Assembly (NCBI GenBank): GCA_008931825.1
Contig: QXVZ01027051.1
Location: forward strand, 1 to 27,486
Origin: Phallusia fumigata
Lineage: Eukaryota; Chordata; Ascidiacea; Phlebobranchia; Ascidiidae
Reading direction: 5' to 3'
Length of the DNA: 27,486 bases
Part shown: positions 20,671-27,486 of the stretch, in pieces
Numbering within the stretch: position 1 is the stretch's first letter
Layout of the letters: each line of letters starts with the position of its first letter
Program-made: the position numbers and the translations under genes
Notes under the pieces: model-generated
The model's input: the letters and a program-made list of their open reading frames with translations, nothing else
Told to the model about the DNA's origin: nothing
Database searches by the model: none

Positions 20671-23600
20671 ATGACAGGGGACAATGCATCAATCCCACCT
20701 ACTGAGAGGTTACGGAACTTGTTTGCGATGGGGCAAATTGACATCAACAAACATGTGCCTATTCGAAGGTACTTCCGGTCCTGTCAGGAAATTATAAGAA
20801 TGGTAAAAATGTTAATTCTGACTGTGCATGGCTAATTGTGTGCTAAAACGAAAATATTTTAGTGGTCTGAATTTTGCCTTTAAACCTCAATCAGATGATG
20901 TTGACCTAAGGTTCTTAAAGTGGGTGCCAGTGCTCGCTGGTGGGTGGTAGTGACTATCGATGGATCACTGGCTACAAAGGGTCCCTGAGAAAAAACAGTA
21001 CCTTGAAAATTGAACTATTTGCGACTTTAAATTCAGTTGTTTTCTATTTTTTCTACTTTTCTGATCAGTAAGCTGTCAGTGGGGTGCCATAGCAAAAAAT
21101 TCGAGAACACTGATGTAGACTAATAAAAAATTCGAGAAACACTGATGTAAAGATTGTTGTACAATACATTTTAATTAGTTGCATTATTCTTTGGTTAAAT
21201 AAAACTTTTTTCCAACAATTTTTTTTATTGTTTAAAATTAAATTTAAGTCACATATATATATCATACACTAAAGATTTGTTTTTTGCAGGCGGGAGTTTA
21301 TTACGATGAAAAAAACTTCGAAAATTCATATGTGCTTTATGCCAAATTTATTATGTAAGTACACCAAATGTATCATTTTGTATAACTAGCTATGTACATA
21401 CTTTATTAGCTGAAAACTTGACATAAATTCCTTCTTTTTTTCAGTTTATCATTGGAAAAATTAAAAACACACCCAGAATACAGCAAAGTGACTCCTTCCG
21501 AGAGAGCTGCAAACAAAAGAAGTTTAAAAGTCGCATTCGAGGTAGCAGAACATTTAAAAAAGCAACTCAAACAAAAATATGAGCAGGAACATCAGAAATA
21601 TTTGCGAGAGAAGGTAAGCACCTATTGGTTGTTTGCCCTATTTATATTTGGTATCACCTTCCATAGCATAAGATCTAGATGTAGTAAAATTAGCATAATG
21701 TTTTCCTTTATGTGACACAATTTAGGTAAACTGACAGACCTAATCCGATAGCATTTCTGTGTCCTGGCAGTGACTTTTTGCCACGTCCATTTAATTGTGG
21801 GTATATTTTTTGAGCAAATTTTAGGGCTCACACTTCACTTCATACTAATACAGGCTTTAGTATTACTTGCAAAATGCTTCAATGTGCTGCTTGAAATGCA
21901 TATTCAAGGCTTTATTAAGGATTTAACTTTGGTTATAATCAGGATTTCATAGTCAGGTTTGAAGTAGGAGGTTTGGAAAAAACTGTTTTGAAGAAAAACC
22001 TTTGAAAGGTTTTGCCAATGCTTCTAGGCTATTTTTTACTAAGGTTTTCGCTATTTAGTCATAAAATCAAGCCTATAAATAAACTGGAATGATGACCTCA
22101 ATGACTCCGACTCCTAAGAATACCAAGAGTTGGAGTCAGAGTCAGCATCCTAGTGATACTAGGAGTGGGGTTCGTACCTTTTACCTTATGACTCTGCAAC
22201 AATAGTTATAATTATTGATAACAACCAATAAAATCACTGCATTTTGTTAGGAAAAACAACTGTTGTTGGCACAAGAAGAGGAAAAAAGACGGCAGAAGGA
22301 GGAAGAGAGATTGAAGCGAGAAAAAGAAGAGGAGTTACGGATGTTGGAGGAACAACAGATGGATGCTTTTGTTAAACAGCAAAGGAGGAAAGAGTTGGAA
22401 GAGGAAAGACTTGCCATTGAAGCCCAGTAAGTTTTACATCCATCCTGTATGCATGTTTGGTTGCAAAAAACAATTTTAAAGGTGAAATACCAAATTGGTT
22501 AAACACCAAAGTGGTTTTTGAGCAAAACTGTTGTTGTGGTTTTAGGTTTGCAAAGACGACGATAAACGACAATGAACCATTGGTTCCTGTCGATTTTGCC
22601 CCACCTCCAGTCTTGCCAGAAAGTCAACAAATAAAAACTGTGACCCCAGCCCCCACCCCGGGTAAGCAAGCTTGGGACTAATTTGTCTAGGTTTTAGTAA
22701 ACTGTGCAGTGGTGTAGCAATTCTGGTTGTTTTGTTGACAGTTAATCCTAAAGAGGTTTGTGTAGGTCTTTTCCATAGTTAAACTGCACCGATTACTTTT
22801 TTTTTGGTTTGTGTAGGTCTTTTCCTTAGTTAAACTGCACCCATTAATTTTTTTTAATTGTTTTAAATTTTACAAACCACTTTTTATTTACCCCTTTTTA
22901 TAGCTAAGTCGAAATGTATTGATTTAATTACCAGTGGTACATGAAGGCTTTCTAGGTGTTGGGCATGTCTCACCCATCAAATTAAATGGTGTTCTTTGTT
23001 GTGTTTATATTATTCGATTCAGAAAAACTGTGTCTGATCAAAACTACTTTGTCTGGAACTAGGTGGTAAGAGCCGACAGTGCTATACCTCCAAGTAGTAC
23101 CAACCACAAATAGGTTGAAACCACTAATCTAATGATACAAAAAATAATTATCCTGACAGTTAAAATTTGCTTTGCCCTGTTAGGCCTATCCCTATTTTGG
23201 ACTAGAGGACAGGATTTTTTAGTCCAATTTTTTTTCCAGCACCACTTCCTGCATTTGATCGAAACCTCAAACCTGTCACCCTGGGTGGTCAAATGCCACT
23301 GCCAGATGAGATTGCAACAAGACCCAATGGAAATGAAATGCAAAATGATGTATCTTCTATTGCATTTGCAGCGTAAGTGTTTTCCCTAAACTCCTAAAAT
23401 ACAGAGAATTTAGTTTGTTGGCATGGTGTATTATGTTTCTCAGTGATATGGGTGGTGTAGACAGCTGACAAACCTGCACCAGAACAGATTTTTAACATAC
23501 CTTGAGATTCATATTACTATTTTTAATGCTAATTATGGTCCCCTTTTCTGATCGATTTGAGGGTTTAACCCTATATGCTCATGGCAGTTGACTTGCAAGT

Positions 23601-26391
23601 TTGTAGATTGGACCATAGTCGGTTATGATCACAAATTCTTTAATTTAATCAAATTAGTTACAATAAATTAATTACGAATATTGGCCAGTGTTCTGTACAT
23701 GTATTCATGGTATGCTACAATTATCTGCAACCCACCATGTGTGGGGACCAACGAGTTTCTGCCTACAGGGACAATCATGTCATAAAAAGCTTAGCCAATG
23801 AAAGGACCCAATGAAAAATAAAGTACTGAATATATACCTGTTTTTAAATTAGACACCAGTGTATATGGAATAGCAATACAAGAAAATCCACTCTAATAGG
23901 TTAGGTTTTGTGTATTTTTTAAAAGTTTACTGACCCAGCAGTTTTTGTGCTTGATGTATAAAGTTATCTGCCCAAATGTCAGAATGCATCTTTCCTTTTT
24001 GTTTTATAACCAACATATTTTTATAGCTCGCTGACGCAGACAAAAAACAGGTACGGTTTACGAACTATCCTGTGCCCGAGCAATCTGCCACTCGACTTCA
24101 TGAAATATGCAAAAGCCAACACAGCGAGGAACGTAGAGACATGTGGTGTGCTGTTTGGCAAACTGGTAAGTGCAGTTGAATGTTTTTAGTTGTTTGAAAA
24201 ATTGGTATGAACCACATGTAATGAACAGTAATAGTGTCCTGACCAAAAAACTGGTGTTGATAGTAACTGTTGTATTAGGTTGGCGATTCTCTCCATTTTA
24301 TCAGCGTTCCTCCTGTAATACCTTTCTACCCAGACAAACTCTCCCCACTATAAACTGTTTACAAAAGCAAAGTTCTGTGTTGTTCTGGGGAGGGGGAGGG
24401 GGGGCCTTTTTCCGGAAAATGCAAATTTCAAAAATTAACAGTTGTGTTTCAGATGCATATTTGTGATAACCATTCTATGTTTTTAGTTCCCCCTAAATTT
24501 GGTTCGTCTCTTGTGAGGCAAACAGCTGGGGCTAGGTCAAACTGTGTCAGGTCATATACATTCAATCAGTGTTTTCAAACATACAAAATTACATGTTCGA
24601 AACTATTTTCGTCATTCCATAGGCGAACGAGGTGTTTGTGATCACCCACGTTCTTCTACCACACCAGAAGGGGGCGCCAGATAGTTGTGACACAACTCGG
24701 GAGGAAGATATGTGGGATTTCCAAGATCAATATGACGGAATTTGCCTGGGCTGGATTCATGTAAGTTCAAATCAAAAATCCCAATTTGTTTCATTCAGTT
24801 GCTTGTAATGTGACATGCATAAAATGGTGATTGCAAAAAAATGTTAACAAAGTATTTTTATCGGCCCATTGTGCATCACAAGATGTAATTTCTAGTTCGT
24901 GGAATACAAAACAAGCTTCAACAAGAAAATAAAGCATATCCCAGTTTGTTGCTTTTTTCCTCAATTGCATGATTTATGTTAGTTTTCCATGTTCATATAA
25001 TGCTTTGAGACTAAAATGTTACATTTTTTGTGTAAAATTTATTTTTTAAATGGGGTAACAAAGCCCTGATTTATGACATTTAAATTATCTTGCATGTTGA
25101 ACACAGACACATCCTTCCCAAACGGCCTTTCTGTCCAGTGTCGACCTTCACACACATTACCCATACCAGTGTCTCATGTCAGAGTCAGTTGCCATTGTTT
25201 GTTCAGGAAAATTTAACGAGGTAAACAGAATTAATTGAAAACACAACTCCCAGAAAAGTTGTATATATAAAAAGTTGTCTTTTTTTTTTTGCTCGTTTTA
25301 AAAAATAAACAGAATTTGAAAAATCCTTAATTAGTTTGCCAAGTTGTTAAATGCTGAAGCATTTGATGCATTAACAAAGCATTCAAATGTCCCGTTTTTA
25401 CAGATTGGGTATTTTATGTTGACACCTCACCATGGAATGAATGTCATCGGTAAATGTACTAAGCCAGGATTTCATCCCCACAACACAAACCCGGCACTTT
25501 TTGAGGTAAAATACGAAGTATTTGAATGGCTGGTTAGCCAACTTTTTTGCTAACAATTTCATTACTTGTTTTACTGTTTTTTTGGTCTAATTCAGTGGTT
25601 CCCGTTTGGGGAGGATTTTTTGGTTATGGGAAGGTATTTCCACTTTCTACTAACGTTATTCATGATAAGGGTAGTATTTCTTAGGTTGACCAGTTGTTCC
25701 AAACTGTTTATTACAAGTTTTCGCTGCCTTTCCTGGGTTAAATTTAGTGGTTCTCAACCCGGGAGGAATTCCTTCTCAGGAAAGAAATTTTATTAGTAAA
25801 GGGGAGGAATTTCCACTTTGTATTCATTATGGTCGCCAAGATCGCCGAATGGTTAACATGACTGCCTTGCGCACACAAGGTTGTGGGTTCTAATCCCATC
25901 TCAGTCGCTTGTGTTTCCCTGAGCAAGAAACTTAAGCGACATTGCTCCAACCCAGAGAAACCCGATGGGTTGACCCAAATTGCAGTCAACAACTTTCAAA
26001 AATTGAAAAAAATTAAATAAAAAATTATCCAATGGAACTGCAATGAAGCAGATAGCTCGACAACGGATAATGACCATAATGTATTCAGGTGTTGCTCGGC
26101 CTCCCGAGGATAAAAATGAAACAAACATTACTTTGTACATGATATGTTTGGTATATTTTTTGGTAGACCAGTCATCCCAAACTGTTTAATATCACAAAGA
26201 ATTAAAATGAGCCAAAGAAATTAAAAGGAGAAAAGGTTGGGAACCACTGGTTTAATACACTTGGTTTGATGAAGGTAAAACCATGTGGTGTCATTTAATG
26301 ATTCATTCTTATTTTTCTTTTGTAGAGTTGTGATCATGTACAAACAACCACGTCACAGGTTGCTCAAATTGTTGATTGGAGAAACAAATGA
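20671..26391 (+). CDS. STAMBP: STAM-binding protein (AMSH) deubiquitinase
   Basis: A zinc metalloprotease that cuts K63-linked ubiquitin chains on endosomes, working with STAM and ESCRT-III. Exons: 20671-20802, 21290-21354, 21445-21613, 22251-22426, 22546-22661, 23240-23372, 24027-24165, 24623-24760, 25107-25220, 25404-25505 and 26326-26391. They total 1350 nt (449 residues; human 424), all in phase. The N-terminus is the MIT-like helical domain (1-122). Residues 123-180 are a Glu/Arg/Lys-rich coiled coil. PAFDRNLKP at 223-231 resembles the STAM SH3-binding motif, with Phe where Val or Ile is usual. The catalytic domain begins about 264. The JAMM motif is H356, H358, S366, D369, with E301 as the catalytic acid/base. 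The second zinc site, H371, C412, H418, H420, marks AMSH-type enzymes. All ligands are present, so the enzyme should be active. I chose the start at 20671 because an upstream ATG in the leader soon meets a stop. Confidence 0.96.
20906..21150. mobile_element. Degenerate hAT-like element with duplicated end
   Basis: It lies in STAMBP intron 1. The left edge CTAAGGTTCTTAAAGTGGGT and right edge TTCGAGAACACTG resemble eroded hAT termini. The right edge is duplicated: AAAAAATTCGAGAA(A)CACTGATGTA occurs near 21094 and again near 21124. No coding capacity. Confidence 0.45.
22102..22144. repeat. Short hairpin of GACTCC-type repeats
   Basis: TGACTCCGACTCC at 22102-22114 pairs with GGAGTCAGAGTCA at 22132-22144 with one G-T position. 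It lies in STAMBP intron 3. Probably a mobile-element end or a simple repeat. Confidence 0.5.
22755..22856. repeat. Tandem duplication, period 51
   Basis: GGTTTGTGTAGGTCTTTTCC at 22755 recurs at 22806, followed in both by A/T-TAGTTAAACTGCACC and a T-run. Two near-identical copies lie in STAMBP intron 5, so the duplication is recent. Confidence 0.85.
24387..24404 (+). other. G-rich run with quadruplex potential
   Basis: Runs of four, five and seven G separated by single A bases, in STAMBP intron 7 on the coding strand. The seven-base run could supply two of the four G-tracts needed for an intramolecular quadruplex. Striking in so AT-rich a region. Confidence 0.6.
25593..26249. mobile_element. 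hAT-like element enclosing a SINE
   Basis: It lies in the last STAMBP intron. The ends CAGTGGTTCCC (25593-25603) and GGGAACCACTG (26239-26249) are perfect 11-bp inverted repeats. The flanking 8-mers GTCTAATT and GTTTAATA agree at 6 of 8. A second hAT-like left end, AGTGGTTCTCAACCCGGGAG, begins near 25747, so at least two insertions are nested. There is no transposase. Confidence 0.7.
25825..26035 (+). mobile_element. tRNA-derived SINE
   Basis: The 5' part reads like a tRNA gene, with a degenerate A box in GATCGCCGAATGG (25840-25852) and a B box GGGTTCTAATCCC (25885-25897), the two internal RNA polymerase III promoter blocks. A non-tRNA body with CCCTGAGCAAGAAACTTAAG follows, common in SINEs of marine animals, then an A-rich tail near 26005-26030. 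It is unlikely to be a working tRNA because no clean acceptor stem is visible. CATTATGGTC at its start (25825-25834) has an exact reverse complement at 26072-26081. Composite tRNA-related SINEs are known in Ciona; I cannot confirm this family. Confidence 0.7.
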
Positions 26392-26820
26392 TGATACCAA
26401 AACACTCCAACTCCATGCTTAAATCTGTTAGGCCATGTTTCTTCAGTTTTTTTAAGTGTTAAAAATGTAGTTACATAATTTCATAGTTGGTAATTTGTAT
26501 GCTGCTCAAATCGTTTCTCTCTTTCCTTGAAAAAAGTTCACACTATCTTTGTCTGTTTTAGTACAATATTGGTAATTGTCACATGGAAGTTGAGCAAAGT
26601 TATGTTTAGTAAAAAAATCCAGATAGGGGAAAATGCAAAAGCCCTTTTTTGTTTACGAAATAAAACAGCTGCCATTTGCGCTTTTTAATAGAACAGAATA
26701 AACTTACAGGTTTGTAAAGGAGCTCGATAAAATATTTTGCCAGAGAACTACAACTGTGTAAAAGTTCTCTGGCAGTTATGATTGTAAACTAAACAATTCC
26801 TTAAAAATAAACCAGTACAG
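26392..26820 (+). terminator. STAMBP 3' UTR with two poly(A) signals
   Basis: AATAAA occurs at 26659-26664 and 26697-26702, about 270-310 bases past the stop codon. Either could direct cleavage. The hairpin at 26738-26774 lies just beyond. Confidence 0.55.
26738..26774. repeat. 12-bp perfect hairpin
   Basis: TGCCAGAGAACT (26738-26749) pairs exactly with AGTTCTCTGGCA (26763-26774) around a 13-base loop. The arm matches the start of the dispersed repeat at 15265, so this may be a foldback of two repeat ends. Confidence 0.75.
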
Positions 26821-27486
26821 TTTACTAACATGTGCTGCTGTATTGTATGCAATACCTGATCATTTTGTTCAAAAACGTTTATACCCGTCCATCCTAGCTG
26901 CCGTCAAGTTCCCTTTGTTTTACTATCAAACAATGTCCATGTGTGTTTTGTCGCACTTAATCAATACAGACTATTTTTTCGAAACAACAGATATATCGTA
27001 CAAAATCTCATGTGTGGTGCTTTCCAGGCAAAACATGTATAGACAGAAAGCAGCAAGTATTCACTATTATTTCGGACTTAAGCAAGCAAGGTTCAGTGTA
27101 TATCGTTTGCTTGTAATAGGTTGTCGATTTGTCACACCTCTCAGGTACCGAGTACTGCAATTTATGTTCTATTAGTCTTAAGCTCTACGGCAGGGGTACA
27201 CAACCTGCGGCAGGTACTATTAAATGCGGCCGTGCACATGTAGATTACAGTGTATGTAATGGCTGCCGTGCATTACTAAAAACTTTTAGGCTGGTAAGAG
27301 GGAAGTAATCAATAAAAATTTGACATTTTATTTTAGAAATTAGTTTGCTTTAAGAACAGGTTCAATTGACAAGGAGGCAAAACAACCTACACACAAATAG
27401 ATTCGGGTTTTGCATGTTGTGACGTTAAACTGGCAATGAACCCAAGATGATTGTTACATCACAATGATATTATGCAGTAATGAATT
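26821..27486. other. Repeat-rich flank, no gene supported
   Basis: A 110-codon plus-strand frame (26843-27175) has no recognisable domain. A hAT-like left end, CAGGGGTACACAACCTGCGG, begins at 27191, followed by a GCGGC-rich stretch. The matching right end is not evident in the window, so the element may run off the edge or be truncated. Confidence 0.4.

Noticed and set aside
25832..25908. Functional tRNA gene
   Set aside because: A and B boxes are present, but no proper acceptor stem, and a SINE body and A-rich tail follow.
25566..26140. ORFs on both strands in the last STAMBP intron
   Set aside because: They lie within the hAT/SINE block and have no protein features.
26843..27175. 110-codon plus-strand ORF after STAMBP
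   Set aside because: No domain, no splice or start context, and composition typical of random AT-rich sequence.

Overview
This window looks like nuclear DNA from an invertebrate chordate, most likely an ascidian tunicate of the Ciona type. The sequence is AT-rich, most introns are short (about 80 bp to 1.9 kb) with GT-AG borders, and the proteins read as single orthologues of vertebrate families (E2F4/5, EMC8/9, ENKD1, CBFB, STAMBP). Several start codons lie a few to a few tens of bases after a pyrimidine-AG acceptor, as expected where spliced-leader trans-splicing is common. There is no sign of bacterial operons, CRISPR, phage or virus genes. The species call is an inference.

Layout. (1) 808-6095, minus strand: a nine-exon gene for a 455-residue C2H2 zinc-finger protein, with hAT-type miniature elements and other repeats in its introns. 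(2) 6330-6854, minus: a possible two-exon coding tail of unknown origin. (3) 7372-8187, minus: an intronless E2F4/5. (4) 8188-10291: a divergent intergenic region holding a 41-bp perfect inverted repeat. (5) 10292-10888, plus: an intronless EMC8/9. (6) 11974-17994, minus: an eight-exon ENKD1 gene, convergent with EMC8/9. Its N-terminus is built from three copies of one motif spread over its first three exons, and its penultimate intron (intron 7) contains a same-strand 278-codon ORF. (7) 17995-19105: a divergent promoter region with CRE and E-box matches. (8) 19106-19636, plus: an intronless CBFB. (9) 20671-26391, plus: an eleven-exon STAMBP/AMSH with a complete JAMM metalloprotease site. A SINE nested in a hAT-like element sits in its last intron. 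(10) 26392-27486: the STAMBP 3' end and repeat-rich flank.

The genes have unrelated jobs: transcription (the zinc-finger protein, E2F4/5, and CBFB as the Runx partner), membrane-protein insertion at the ER (EMC8/9), cilia and microtubules (ENKD1), and endosomal deubiquitination (STAMBP). I see no shared pathway. Two of them, EMC8/9 and STAMBP, carry MPN-fold domains, one without the metal site and one with it. All exon joins were worked out by hand from splice signals and reading-frame phase, and every join in the zinc-finger, ENKD1 and STAMBP models keeps the frame.

Nothing here is a convincing new system. The points most worth checking are the ORF nested in ENKD1, the exon-wise repeat expansion of ENKD1, the orphan coding tail between E2F4/5 and the zinc-finger gene, and the long perfect hairpin.
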